Shown: positions 27,697 through 36,394, numbered from the stretch's first letter. The stretch is DNA of 64,000 nucleotides from MFD01213-c1 sp963704405 (GCA_963704405.1 OY969903.1:124001-188000), one strand, 5' to 3'. The notes: generated by a model not told the origin, from the letters alone. Translations and numbers: made by a program.

Positions 27697-28164
27697 CTAC
27701 ATCACCACGCCAATGATTGTCGCTTCAAATACCACTTGGCCATTGACGAGCCCCTGCATGTGGCTGGTGAATCGCCGATGCCGCGTGTGGATGTGCTTGG
27801 CTAACAGATAAAGCCGGCAACCTGGTTCAACCTGCTGGCGGAACTTGCAGTCTTCGACACCCCCGAAACCGATGAACCCCTCCCACTTCACTACCGTTTT
27901 TACGTAGTACGAAGCCAACTGGGCCGCGGCTTCGATCATAATCACCCCCGGCAGCAGGGGGCGCCCCGGGATATGTCCCGGCACCCAGAACTCATCCGCC
28001 CGCACGTCCTTGTATCCGATGATCGTCGACGGGCCATTCCAGACAATGCCGTTCAGGTGCTCCATGTCACCGCGCTGGGGATTCACGCGTCTAATGACTT
28101 CCTGATCGGCGATAGTCGCGTTCAGATCGATGCCGGAAATGTCAAAGATCAGCTGTGGAGGCAT
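27697..28164 (-). CDS. FabZ-like 3-hydroxyacyl-ACP dehydratase
   Basis: The 155-residue hot-dog-fold protein contains FWVPGHIPGRPLLPGVIMIEAAAQLASYY. Its His (PGHIPGRP) and Glu (MIEAAAQ) match the catalytic pair of FabZ/FabA dehydratases. It would remove water from beta-hydroxyacyl-ACP in fatty acid elongation. N-terminal text differs from classical FabZ (ISGIDLNATIADQEVIRRVN), as in the divergent planctomycete group, so a role in another acyl pathway is possible. Confidence 0.82.
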   Translation of the reverse strand: MPPQLIFDISGIDLNATIADQEVIRRVNPQRGDMEHLNGIVWNGPSTIIGYKDVRADEFWVPGHIPGRPLLPGVIMIEAAAQLASYYVKTVVKWEGFIGFGGVEDCKFRQQVEPGCRLYLLAKHIHTRHRRFTSHMQGLVNGQVVFEATIIGVVM

Positions 28165-28203
28165 GAGTCAACAAACAGGTTTCGGAAACGACATGCATCT
28201 CAT

Positions 28204-28298
28204 GTTGGATTTTGGGTCGCGGATTTTGGAATGGAAATGAGGAAAAAAACCAAGACGGGCAATGCGCCATCCAGAATCCGAGATCCAAAATGCCCAAC
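28204..28298. repeat. Long imperfect hairpin, TTGGATTTTGG type
   Basis: The left arm 28204-28234 (GTTGGATTTTGGGTCGCGGA and on) pairs imperfectly, about 24 of 32 positions, with the right arm 28267-28298 (CCATCCAGAATCCGAGATCC and on). The loop is about 32 bases. The hairpin fills the gap between the FabZ-like and histone-like genes. It is one of several hairpins of this architecture in the window. Confidence 0.65.
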
Positions 28299-28313
28299 TC
28301 TGCCTGATAGACG

Positions 28314-28520
28314 CTATTCGCCGTCTTCAGCGCCACCGGCGGCGCCTGGTTCAGTTTCGCGGCCTTCCAGAATCTTTTTACGCACTTCCTGGGCGGCGGA
28401 TTTGATTTCCTGCATTTTTTTGCGGACGCGAGTACCGGCGGCCTTGTTGCCACCAATTGCCTTCTGAACGTCTTCTTCAGCCTCAGTCACCAATCGCTTC
28501 AGCGTCTCATATTCCGTCAT
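28314..28520 (-). CDS. Histone H1-like (Hc1-type) small DNA-binding protein
   Basis: The 68-residue, strongly helical, lysine- and arginine-rich protein (KAIGGNKAAGTRVRKKMQEI, KSAAQEVRKKIL) matches the short histone-H1/Hc1-like proteins common in planctomycetes and chlamydiae. The GGNKAAGTRVRK segment is characteristic. It likely binds DNA and helps compact the nucleoid. A polar Gly/Glu tail follows. Long hairpin repeats flank the gene on both sides. Confidence 0.75.
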   Translation of the reverse strand: MTEYETLKRLVTEAEEDVQKAIGGNKAAGTRVRKKMQEIKSAAQEVRKKILEGRETEPGAAGGAEDGE

Positions 28521-28660
28521 AGAACCTCCAAAGGGTCTGTTTGCAACGCGTTAGGACACGTTAAGGGGGAAAATGCTAATGGCGACGCCAAGGAGGGTCA
28601 AGAGGGCGGAATGCTCACAGAAGCGGGATTCAAGGATTTTGTCCCGATCAAGACGATTAA

Positions 28661-28758
28661 GAAGCGCAGAACGATGATCGCAAAGCGCAGATCGAAAAAA
28701 GAGCGACAGCCGCCCACCCCCTTCGTTTTAGTTCTTCGCTCTGCCTTCTGCGCTTCCC
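28661..28758. repeat. Long imperfect hairpin, GCGCAGAACGATGATCGC type (copy A)
   Basis: The left arm starts GAAGCGCAGAACGATGATCG (28661) and the right arm 28724-28758 ends TTCTGCGCTTCCC; they are imperfect complements. The left arm matches that of the repeat at 45090 in about 28 of 30 positions, so the two belong to one family 16 kb apart. It sits beside the 3' end of ilvE. Confidence 0.75.
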
Positions 28759-28760
28759 CC

Positions 28761-29621
28761 TCACCCTCCCCGAACATGCGCATGGAACATTTCCATCAAC
28801 CGACGGGTAATCACCCCCGGCATACCGGCTCCAATAACGCGGTTGTCGATTCTGGTCACGGGAATCACTTCCGCGCCGCTGCCGGTCAGGAAAAACTCGT
28901 CGGCGACATAAAGATCGTGCCGCTGTAAAGTCTTTTCAAAGCAAGGGATATTGTTCTTGCGGCATAGTTCCAGGATGACCTTTCGGGTGATCCCTTCGAG
29001 GATTCCATCGTGGGTGCCCGGTGTATAAACAATGCCGCCTTTTACGATGAAAACATTGTCGCCGCTGCACTCGGCGACGTTGCCTTCATGGTTCAGCATG
29101 ACGGCTTCGCCAACACCCGCGTCGGCGGCTTCGATGCGGGCGAGGATATTGTTCAGATAGTTCAGGCTCTTCACCCGCGGGGAAATCGCGTTGGGGTGGT
29201 TGCGGATCACGCTGGCGGTGATGACCGGCATCCCTTTTTCATACATTTCCCGGGGGTACATTTCGATCGTATCGGTGATGATAAATACCGAAGGCGTTGC
29301 GCATTTTGCGGGATTGAGGCCCAGGTAGCCCACGCCGCGCGTGACGACCAGCCGCACGTAGCAATCGCTGAAACCGTTCGCGCGGAACGTTTCCTCCGTC
29401 GCTGACTTCAACTGCTCGGCTGTATACGGAATGGTCAGGCGAATCGCCTTGGCCGAGTCATACAATCGCCGAAAGTGCGATTCCACCTCAAAAATGCGGC
29501 CATTGTAGACCCGAATCCCCTCAAATACCCCGTCGCCATACAGCAGACCGTGGTCGTAGACGCTGATTTTAGCGTCTGCCTTATCAATCAATTTTCCATC
29601 AATCCAGACTTTCAGCGGCAT
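28761..29621 (-). CDS. ilvE: Branched-chain amino acid aminotransferase
   Basis: The 286-residue fold-type IV PLP enzyme opens with VWIDGKLIDKADAKISVYDH, GLLYGDGVFEGIRVYNGRIF. The PLP-binding lysine is in SPRVKSLNYLNNILARIEA. The IlvE-like end is NVAECSGDNVFIVKGG, then FFLTGSGAEVIPVTRIDNR. It makes leucine, isoleucine and valine from their keto acids with glutamate. The length is normal for the shorter IlvE group. A D-amino acid transaminase is the main alternative but the C-terminal motif favours IlvE. Confidence 0.88.
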   Translation of the reverse strand: MPLKVWIDGKLIDKADAKISVYDHGLLYGDGVFEGIRVYNGRIFEVESHFRRLYDSAKAIRLTIPYTAEQLKSATEETFRANGFSDCYVRLVVTRGVGYLGLNPAKCATPSVFIITDTIEMYPREMYEKGMPVITASVIRNHPNAISPRVKSLNYLNNILARIEAADAGVGEAVMLNHEGNVAECSGDNVFIVKGGIVYTPGTHDGILEGITRKVILELCRKNNIPCFEKTLQRHDLYVADEFFLTGSGAEVIPVTRIDNRVIGAGMPGVITRRLMEMFHAHVRGG

Positions 29622-29743
29622 CGGGGAACTCCTGCAAATCGGTGGCAGAGGATAGGGGAAAGTTTACCGGGAATCGAGGGGAGTGGCGTGATTACGCAAA
29701 TACATGGCTACGTCGAGAAAACAGTGAAGCTTGTTTCGCGGAA

Positions 29744-30508
29744 TTATGCGGTCGCCTTGCTCACTGCTTCGAGTTTGCCGTCCTTCAAGACCAGGACGCG
29801 ATCGGCCTGACGAGCCAGGGAGCGATCGTGTGTGACCATGACAATGGTCTGGCCATGGTCACGATGCAGCTTTTCCAGCACGGCCATGATCTGTCGCCCG
29901 GTGTCCGCGTCGAGGTTCCCGGTCGGTTCATCGGCAAAGAGAATCTTCGGCGAGTTCATCAGGGCCCGGGCAATAGCCACGCGCTGGCGTTCGCCGCCGC
30001 TGAGTTGACGGGGTTTGTGTTTCAGGCGTTCGTCGAGCCCAAACTGCGTCAGGAGTTCGATTGCGCGCTCGCGAATAGCCCGGCGATGGGCGCGGAAGCC
30101 AAACCACGAATGCTCAACCATCGGGGCCAGCATGGCGTTTTCCAGAACGTTAAGCTCGGGCAGCAGGTGATAAAACTGGAAGACAAAACCAAAGGCGGAA
30201 TTTCGAAGCCGGCAGCGCTCGGCTTCATCCTCTGATTCAATATTGCGGCCATTGTATTCAACGACACCCGCGTCCGCCGAATCCAGTGCGCCCATAATGT
30301 GCAAAAGGGTACTCTTTCCTGAACCCGACCGGCCTTCGATCGCAATAAACTCTCCGGCCCGCAACGTCATGTCGACGTGCTTGAGAACCAGCAGATCGCT
30401 ATCCCCCATCCGGAACGACTTGCGAATGCCGGTTGCGCGCAGGATCGGCGTTGTTGTCGGGCTCGCGGCAAGAGGCTCTTCCATCGTTCGCGACATCATT
30501 GCTTTCAT
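29744..30508 (-). CDS. lolD: LolD-like ABC transporter ATP-binding protein
   Basis: This is an ABC ATPase of the MacB/LolD class: Walker A GRSGSGKSTLLHIMG, signature LSGGERQRVAIARAL, Walker B ILFADEPTGNLD and His switch VTHDRSLA. The motif FVFQFYHLLPELNVLENAML is typical of LolD, the ATPase that powers release of lipoproteins from the inner membrane. It follows the FtsX-type permease gene on the same strand with a 37-bp gap, so the two form a unit. Confidence 0.85.
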   Translation of the reverse strand: MKAMMSRTMEEPLAASPTTTPILRATGIRKSFRMGDSDLLVLKHVDMTLRAGEFIAIEGRSGSGKSTLLHIMGALDSADAGVVEYNGRNIESEDEAERCRLRNSAFGFVFQFYHLLPELNVLENAMLAPMVEHSWFGFRAHRRAIRERAIELLTQFGLDERLKHKPRQLSGGERQRVAIARALMNSPKILFADEPTGNLDADTGRQIMAVLEKLHRDHGQTIVMVTHDRSLARQADRVLVLKDGKLEAVSKATA

Positions 30509-30545
30509 TCAAATCACAAAACAGCGCAATCCTGATTTTCATTTC

Positions 30546-31922
30546 CTATTCGTACCGAAGCGCTTCCACAGGATTCATCCTCGCGGCCCTGATCGCCGGA
30601 ACCAGTGCGCCGATCAACGCCGACAAAATCGCAATCCCCATAATCCAGACCACCTTCATCGGCTCCATCGTGTTGGGGATCATATCGAACTGATATGTTT
30701 CCGGATCCCAGATTTTGACGCCCATGATCTGCCCCAGCTTGGTATGCAGCCAGTTGATGTTATGGACGATGAGATACGCGAAGGCCAAACCCGCGCCGCT
30801 GCCGATGATGCCGATCGCTAAACCATAACCCAGGAAAATCTGCGCGACTCCCGCACTGGTGGCGCCGACGCTCTTAATAATCCCAATGTCTTTGGTTTTC
30901 TCGACGACGATCATGTAGAAAATGCAGAAGATCAGGAAAACCGCGACAACGCTGATGAGGGCGAACAACCCCGTCGTCAGCACCACTTCATGCTCGACGG
31001 CGTCGATAAATTTCCCCTGAACCTGCTCCCACGTTGCCACCTTGATCGGAAATTGCCCGCTGATATGCCGGATTTCGCGAACCTGGCTGACGATGGCGTT
31101 CACCTCATCGCGCACTTTCAATAAATCCGCTCCGGGCCTTGCTTTAATCTGGATGCTGCTGGTGTGCGCGGGGCTGTCTCCGCTGGCCTGCATTTCCAGG
31201 TCTTTCTGCAGTTCATCAAAGCCCACATAAACCCGGTTGTAATCCATCTGGAAAATGCGCGGGTGGCTGTTGTCCACGATCCAGAATGGGACGGGATGCG
31301 CGCTCTGAGCCGTCACCTGCTCATCCGGGGACACCGGCACCAGCGTCAGCGTCACTGGCAGTTCGTACATGACATCCGGCGGAAGCTCCCCCTTCTTGAT
31401 GCCCACCAGCACGTCGCTCACGATCATGCCGGGCCGGCTTTCAGGATGATATTTCTTTGGCGCCAGCGACTCATAAGGCACATCACTGCGCAGCGCAAAA
31501 CCGGGCGGCTGCGCCTCGCCGCCTTTTCTCTGTTCATATTGGCTGAAAAGCGTTTTCGGGAAATCGCTGACTTTCCCAATCTCGGCAGGATCAAATCCCG
31601 TTACTTCCACCACTTCGCGGACCTGATTACCAATATTGATCAGCCCGCCGCTGTTGATGACGGGAACTGCCGCCTCCACATCCGGAAGCTTTTTGATCTG
31701 GTCGATCATCTCCTGGTAATAGGGAAACCCCACCAGCGACCGCCCGTCCACCACCACATCGCCGCTCATTCCGCGGAATGAGCTTTTGAACATCCGCAGC
31801 CAGCCGCCCATGACACTGATGACAACGAGCACCATCGCGGTGCAAAGCATCACGGCGGCGAGCGACACCCAGGCGATCCGCCGCTTGAGGAGATATTTCT
31901 TGATCAGATGGAGCTTGTACAA
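30546..31922 (-). CDS. LolC/LolE-like FtsX family permease
   Basis: The 458-residue protein has one N-terminal helix (WVSLAAVMLCTAMVLVVISVMGG), a large periplasmic domain (about residues 45-300), and three C-terminal helices (LFALISVVAVFLIFCIFYM, GLAIGIIGSGAGLAFAYL, IMGIAILSALIGALVPA). It ends in the FtsX-family NPVEALRYE. This is the LolC/E layout, although only one permease gene is present, so it may act as a homodimer (LolF-like). Substrate would be lipoproteins destined for the outer membrane; that is inferred. Confidence 0.83.
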   Translation of the reverse strand: MYKLHLIKKYLLKRRIAWVSLAAVMLCTAMVLVVISVMGGWLRMFKSSFRGMSGDVVVDGRSLVGFPYYQEMIDQIKKLPDVEAAVPVINSGGLINIGNQVREVVEVTGFDPAEIGKVSDFPKTLFSQYEQRKGGEAQPPGFALRSDVPYESLAPKKYHPESRPGMIVSDVLVGIKKGELPPDVMYELPVTLTLVPVSPDEQVTAQSAHPVPFWIVDNSHPRIFQMDYNRVYVGFDELQKDLEMQASGDSPAHTSSIQIKARPGADLLKVRDEVNAIVSQVREIRHISGQFPIKVATWEQVQGKFIDAVEHEVVLTTGLFALISVVAVFLIFCIFYMIVVEKTKDIGIIKSVGATSAGVAQIFLGYGLAIGIIGSGAGLAFAYLIVHNINWLHTKLGQIMGVKIWDPETYQFDMIPNTMEPMKVVWIMGIAILSALIGALVPAIRAARMNPVEALRYE

Positions 31923-31929
31923 GAGAAAT

Positions 31930-32256
31930 TCACTCCGCGAAGGCCAGCAACCCGCGTAGACCGCGATCGATCATTTTAGGAAGCGAGATTTTGTGCCGCT
32001 TTGCGTAGGCTTCGCACCGGCGCAATGTTTTTACATCCAGCTCCACCAGCACTTGTCGCCGAAGTTTCCCCCGAATTTGAGCGGAAACCATCGGCGACTG
32101 CCTCGATCGCTCGAATCGCGCCCGCCCGGACTTGGTCAGCGTTCGAAATCTGGACGCAGGCGTCGGTTTGTCAAACTCCTTCGTTCCATCCGCCAACTCC
32201 TGAGCCGTCATTTCCCAGAACGCCTTTAACGGTTTATTTGCTGTTCGCTTTGGCAT
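31930..32256 (-). CDS. Small protein with possible ribbon-helix-helix C-terminus
   Basis: The 108-residue basic protein is not assigned to a family with confidence. Its last 45 residues (RRQVLVELDVKTLRRCEAYA then KRHKISLPKMIDRGLRGLLA) fit the strand-helix-helix pattern of RHH DNA-binding domains of antitoxin type. No toxin gene is beside it. It lies just upstream of the LolC-like gene, 7 bp away, and might be cotranscribed. Confidence 0.55.
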   Translation of the reverse strand: MPKRTANKPLKAFWEMTAQELADGTKEFDKPTPASRFRTLTKSGRARFERSRQSPMVSAQIRGKLRRQVLVELDVKTLRRCEAYAKRHKISLPKMIDRGLRGLLAFAE

Positions 32257-32361
32257 GGCACACCTGCCTCCAAACCGCAGTTCTTTAGCAATATCGCCAA
32301 CGTTCCGATCCGTCCACTCAAGAAGCTGCGATTTAAGTGTCCCTGTTGTATCACGATTGCG

Positions 32362-33861
32362 TCATCCCTGCGGCTTCATCAGCGGAAACAAAATAACATC
32401 GCGAATACTTTCCGCGCCCGTCAGCATCATCACCAGCCGGTCGATCCCCATCCCCATCCCCCCGGCCGGCGGCATTCCATAGCGCAACGCCGTGAGGAAA
32501 TCATCGTCCGTTTTCTGCTTCTCGGCTTCATCGCCAACCTGATGGGCGAAATTCGCCTCCTGCACGTCGGGATCGTTCAGCTCGCTGTAACCAGGCGAAA
32601 TCTCCTGGCCGTTAATCGCAAGCTCGTACACATCGGCAAAGAATGGGTCTTCCACATTCTTTCGGGCCAGCGGAATAATGACCGACGGCACGTGCGTGAC
32701 GAATGTCGGATCAACAAGCGTGTGCTCGATCAACTTCTCGTACACCTCGACTAACTGTTCGGCCGGCGAACCGTTCAGCTTCAGATCCTTGCCGGAATTT
32801 TTGCTTCGCAATTCGCTGATTTGTTCTGCAGTCAACGCCTCTTTATTGAATTGCCAACCCGTTCGTTCGGCCACCAGTTCCGTCATGCGCACCCGCCGCC
32901 AGGGTTGCTGCAGGTTGATAATCTTCTCTTTTTTTTCCGTGCCCTCCGTACCTCCGTGGTGAACAATCCGAAGCCCCCCAAACAGCTTCTCGGCAATGTG
33001 GCAGATCATGCCTTCGACTAAGTCGGCCATGGTTTCCCAGGAGCCGTAAGCTTCATACGCCTCCAGCATCGTGAATTCCGGATTATGCCGGGGGCTGATG
33101 CCTTCGTTGCGGAAGTTGCGATTGAGTTCGAAAACTTTGCCAAAACCACCGACGAGCAGCCGCTTCAGATACAGTTCCGGGGCGATGCGGAGATAAAGCG
33201 GGATATCCAGGGCATTATGATGCGTGACAAATGGCCGCGCCGCCGCCCCGCCGGCCAGCGGTTGCATCATCGGCGTTTCCACTTCCAGAAATCCCCGCTC
33301 GCTCAGATATCGCCGGACTTCATCGACAATCCGCATGCGCATCTTCAGCGTCTGCATCACCTCCGGATTGGCCCAGAGATCGACATACCGCTGCCGATAC
33401 CGGATTTCGACATCGCTCAGCCCCTCATACTTCGCCGGTGGCGGCAATAGCGCCTTGCTGCCCATGCGAAGCTGGGTCACCCAGATCGTCACTTCGCCTT
33501 TATTGGTGACGCCGAGTGGTCCTTCGACGACAATCTGGTCGCTTAAATCCAGCAGGTCGCGGATGCCCCAGCCGATATCATCCAGGCGTTTGCGATCGAG
33601 CGCCACCTGCAATTCGCCGGTTTCATCGCGGAGGGTCAGGAAGCTGAGCTTTTTGCCCATGTCGCGCTTAAGGATGATCCGCCCGGCTGCTTTAACGATG
33701 GGGCCGCCGTCGTGGCCCATGTCGGCCTGATAGGATTCCTTGATCGCTTTCAGGGGTTGAACGTTGGTTTCGCGCCCGCCGTAGGGATCAATGCCCAGTT
33801 CGCGGAGTTTGTCGCGCTTCTGTCGTCGTTCCTGCTCGTAATGATTCGCTGGCTCAGTCAT
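32362..33861 (-). CDS. lysS: Lysyl-tRNA synthetase (class II)
   Basis: The 499-residue enzyme has the OB-fold anticodon-binding domain (about residues 55-165: VKAAGRIILKRDMGKKLSFL, LRDETGELQVALD). The class II catalytic core follows: motif 2 NRNFRNEGISPRHNPEFTML and motif 3 GGMGMGIDRLVMMLTG. It charges tRNA-Lys. An odd stretch of 13 residues (HHGGTEGTEKKEK) lies in the loop before INLQQPWRRVRM, encoded by a repeat-like sequence listed separately. The frame is otherwise intact and all motifs are present, so the enzyme should be active. Confidence 0.95.
   Translation of the reverse strand: MTEPANHYEQERRQKRDKLRELGIDPYGGRETNVQPLKAIKESYQADMGHDGGPIVKAAGRIILKRDMGKKLSFLTLRDETGELQVALDRKRLDDIGWGIRDLLDLSDQIVVEGPLGVTNKGEVTIWVTQLRMGSKALLPPPAKYEGLSDVEIRYRQRYVDLWANPEVMQTLKMRMRIVDEVRRYLSERGFLEVETPMMQPLAGGAAARPFVTHHNALDIPLYLRIAPELYLKRLLVGGFGKVFELNRNFRNEGISPRHNPEFTMLEAYEAYGSWETMADLVEGMICHIAEKLFGGLRIVHHGGTEGTEKKEKIINLQQPWRRVRMTELVAERTGWQFNKEALTAEQISELRSKNSGKDLKLNGSPAEQLVEVYEKLIEHTLVDPTFVTHVPSVIIPLARKNVEDPFFADVYELAINGQEISPGYSELNDPDVQEANFAHQVGDEAEKQKTDDDFLTALRYGMPPAGGMGMGIDRLVMMLTGAESIRDVILFPLMKPQG
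32923..32963 (-). repeat. ACGGAGG-type repeat read in frame inside lysS
   Basis: On the minus strand the 41 bases start TTCACCACGGAGGTACGGAG and continue with GGCACGGAAAAAAAAGAGAA. The word ACGGAG recurs at 7-9-base steps, as in the dispersed intergenic repeats I associate with planctomycete genomes. Here it is read in frame as part of a surface loop of LysRS without a stop. Confidence 0.55.
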
Positions 33862-33905
33862 TTGTCCGTTTCGAAAAGTCCGGGGATGATAGCGGGGTAT
33901 CGGCT

Positions 33906-34018
33906 ATGGTAAAAGGTAAATGGAAAATGGAAAATAGAAGGACGATGCCAGCAACCCGGCTCACGCTGCCCTGTCTCTGCCTCCTCACATTTTCCATTTT
34001 CCATTTACTATTTGCCAT
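33906..34018. repeat. Long hairpin overlapping a signal-peptide coding region
   Basis: GTAAATGGAAAATGGAAAAT (33916-33935) has a perfect 20-base complement at 33989-34008, and the match continues imperfectly outward. The loop is 53 bases. The whole element lies inside the 5' end of the next gene. Confidence 0.85.
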
Positions 34019-35201
34019 TCCCGCAACCGCCGCAAGCGATTTACGCATCGTTAAGACCAGCCACTACGAACTTCACACCGATCTCGATGACGAGCTTGTC
34101 AAAGATCTGTCCAAGCGCATGGACGTGATGTATGAGGAATATGAAAAACGGCTGAGCGACTTCCGCCCGCCGAAAAATGCTGAAACCCTGCCCGTATATC
34201 TGTTTGCCTATCATGCCGACTACATGAGCTTCACCGAAAACCAGGCGGCGAACACAGGTGGTATTTTTGTGGCCGGTGAAAAAACATTCCTGGCGTCGTT
34301 CCTCGAAGGCCAGGGCCGCGACGCCCTTCGGCGGACGCTCCAGCACGAGGCATTCCATCAATTCGTCTACTTCGCCATCAGCAAGAGCCTGCCCATCTGG
34401 CTTAATGAAGGCCTCGCCCAGCTATTTGAAGAAGGGGTCTGGACCGGCAAAAGCTTCTGGCTCGGCCAGGTTCCACCGAGGCGGGTTCGGCAATTGCAGG
34501 CCGATATCAAAGGACACAAGCTGATCGACTTCAAAACCTTCCTCGCCGTCACGCCGGAGAAATGGTCTGACAATCTCAGCGGCAGCGCCGAAAAAGGCGC
34601 GACCTACTACAACCAAGCCTGGGCGATGGTGCATTTCCTGGCTGAGTCGGGAAACACCGGCTATCGCGAAGCCCTCATCAATTTCCTGAAAAAACTTCAT
34701 AACGGCATGGACGCTGAAAACGCATTCGCACAGGCATTTGCTAATAATGTGCAGGGCTTCCAGGATCGCTTTAGCGAATGGGCCATCGCGCTTCAGCCCA
34801 CATCCGAAGCCACCATGATCGAGCGCCAGGATACCCTCGGCGATCTGCTCGTCGCCCTGCACCAGGATGGTCAAACCTTCAAAGACATTCTGAGCTTCCG
34901 GTCCGCAATCGTCGGCAACGGATACAAGCTGCGATACACCAAGGGCAATGTGGAATGGACGACCGGCGATTCGCCGCAGGTTTATTTTTCCGACCTGAGC
35001 GGAAGGCTTTATCCGCCGCGCGATCTCTACATGCAGTATACGGCCAACGCGCCGCTGCCCGACATCATCTGCCGAGCCGCCCCGGCCATTCAACTTCGCA
35101 CGCACTTCTATAAAGCCGGCGACAAATTGGAACATGAAGTATTGATTGAGCCCGCCGCAGATTCCGACCGCACCATTCGAGCCAGCCAGGGTGCGCCGTA
35201 A
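33906..35201 (+). CDS. DUF1570 metallopeptidase-like protein, exported
   Basis: The protein has a DUF1570 domain with a zinc-peptidase HExxH motif (LQHEAFHQFVYF) and a downstream Glu in LPIWLNEGLAQLFEE, the layout of gluzincin peptidases. DUF1570 proteins are common in planctomycetes and thought to be secreted. The signal peptide (LCLLTFSIFHLLFAIPATAA) is encoded by one arm of a long hairpin, and the basic residues before it (MVKGKWKMENRR) by the other arm. A start at 33945 (MPATRL) is possible, but its upstream GAAGGA is only two bases away, so I prefer 33906. The stop overlaps the next start (TAATG). Confidence 0.8.
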   Translation: MVKGKWKMENRRTMPATRLTLPCLCLLTFSIFHLLFAIPATAASDLRIVKTSHYELHTDLDDELVKDLSKRMDVMYEEYEKRLSDFRPPKNAETLPVYLFAYHADYMSFTENQAANTGGIFVAGEKTFLASFLEGQGRDALRRTLQHEAFHQFVYFAISKSLPIWLNEGLAQLFEEGVWTGKSFWLGQVPPRRVRQLQADIKGHKLIDFKTFLAVTPEKWSDNLSGSAEKGATYYNQAWAMVHFLAESGNTGYREALINFLKKLHNGMDAENAFAQAFANNVQGFQDRFSEWAIALQPTSEATMIERQDTLGDLLVALHQDGQTFKDILSFRSAIVGNGYKLRYTKGNVEWTTGDSPQVYFSDLSGRLYPPRDLYMQYTANAPLPDIICRAAPAIQLRTHFYKAGDKLEHEVLIEPAADSDRTIRASQGAP

Positions 35202-35899
35202 TGCCCGACCCCAATCATTCTTCCGCTATGCCGTTTCCCTTCGATGGCATCATCCTCGATATGGATGGAGTCTTAGTCGACTCCGAACCCTTCATTATCG
35301 AGGCCGCGACTCAAATGTTTCGCGAAACGCATGGAATCCATGTCCACGCCGACGACTTCCGGCCCTTCTTCGGCGCGGGTGAAGACCGGTTCCTCGGCGG
35401 TGTCGCCGAAAAACATGGCGTCTCTTTAACCATGCCGCGCGACAAAAATCGTACCTACGAAACCTACCTGCAAAAAATTAAAGGGCGCCTCCAGCCGCTC
35501 CCCGGCGCGGTGGAATTTGTAAAACGCTCCCGCCAGCGCGGTTTCAAATTAGCCCTGGCAAGCAGTGCCGATCGCATCAAAGTCGATGGCAACCTCACCG
35601 CCATCGGGCTGGATGGGCTGGACTTTGACGCCATCATCACCGGCAGCGACGTCGAGCGAAAAAAGCCCGACCCTGAAATTTTTCTCCTCGCCGCGACGAG
35701 ACTAGCGCTACCGCCCAACCGATGCCTGGTCATCGAAGACGCCACCAACGGCGTCCGTGCCGCCAAAGCCGCCGGTTGCTGGTGCATGGCGCTGACGACC
35801 ACCTTCAGTGAACAAGCCGTCGGCGAAGCGGGCGCGGATATTGTCGTGAAAGATCTGGCGCATGTGCCTCGCGAAATTTCAGGTGAAATCGCTGCGTAA
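35201..35899 (+). CDS. HAD hydrolase, beta-phosphoglucomutase-like
   Basis: The 232-residue protein has HAD motif I DMDGVLVDSEP, motif II LALASSADR, motif III Lys in ERKKPDPEIFLLA and motif IV CLVIEDATNGVRAAKAAG. The cap insertion after motif I is of the small helical (C1) type. This pattern fits beta-phosphoglucomutase and sugar-phosphate phosphatases; which one cannot be told. It overlaps the stop of the DUF1570 gene, so the two are probably translated in a coupled way. An in-frame ATG at 35228 is an alternative start. Confidence 0.87.
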   Translation: MPDPNHSSAMPFPFDGIILDMDGVLVDSEPFIIEAATQMFRETHGIHVHADDFRPFFGAGEDRFLGGVAEKHGVSLTMPRDKNRTYETYLQKIKGRLQPLPGAVEFVKRSRQRGFKLALASSADRIKVDGNLTAIGLDGLDFDAIITGSDVERKKPDPEIFLLAATRLALPPNRCLVIEDATNGVRAAKAAGCWCMALTTTFSEQAVGEAGADIVVKDLAHVPREISGEIAA

Positions 35900-35914
35900 A
35901 TAGGCGATCTAGTC

Positions 35915-36379
35915 ATGACCGCCGACCGTCCGCTATTCCGCGTCCACGCGAGCGTCGCCGTAATGCACGAAGGCCGTGTGTTGCTCGTCCAGGAAGCGAA
36001 ACCTTCCAACTATGGCCGATGGAATCTCCCCGGTGGTCATGTCGATCACGGCGAGACGATTCCGCAGGCCGCGGCCCGCGAACTGCGTGAAGAGAGCGGG
36101 CTGGATTTGCCACTCGCAGGACTCATCGGCGCTTACTCCGGACCTACATCCGTACGATTTGTATTTCGCACTGATCTCAAAGAGAAAGCGCCGATTGCCG
36201 GTCACGAAATCCTGGCAATCCGATGGTTCACCTGGGATGAAGTGCTGACGACAAACCAAGACATGGTGGCGCCGGACATGCTGCGCACCATCGCGCACGA
36301 TGCAACCACGAAATCGATAGTAACGCTGGCTCTTTTTGCTTCAGATATCTTTGCGCATCAGAAAGCCGTGACGCGATAG
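35915..36379 (+). CDS. NUDIX hydrolase
   Basis: A complete Nudix box is present (GGHVDHGETIPQAAARELRE then ESGLDL), matching GX5EX7REUXEEXGU. The 154-residue single-domain protein would hydrolyse a nucleoside diphosphate linked to another group; the exact substrate is unknown. It starts 15 bp after the HAD gene and is probably cotranscribed. A long hairpin separates it from the convergent lpxB. Confidence 0.88.
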   Translation: MTADRPLFRVHASVAVMHEGRVLLVQEAKPSNYGRWNLPGGHVDHGETIPQAAARELREESGLDLPLAGLIGAYSGPTSVRFVFRTDLKEKAPIAGHEILAIRWFTWDEVLTTNQDMVAPDMLRTIAHDATTKSIVTLALFASDIFAHQKAVTR

Positions 36380-36394
36380 TCTAAGAATATTATT

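Noticed and set aside
33916..34008. Hairpin as a transcription terminator
   Set aside because: It lies within the coding start of a gene, has a 53-base loop and no T-run.
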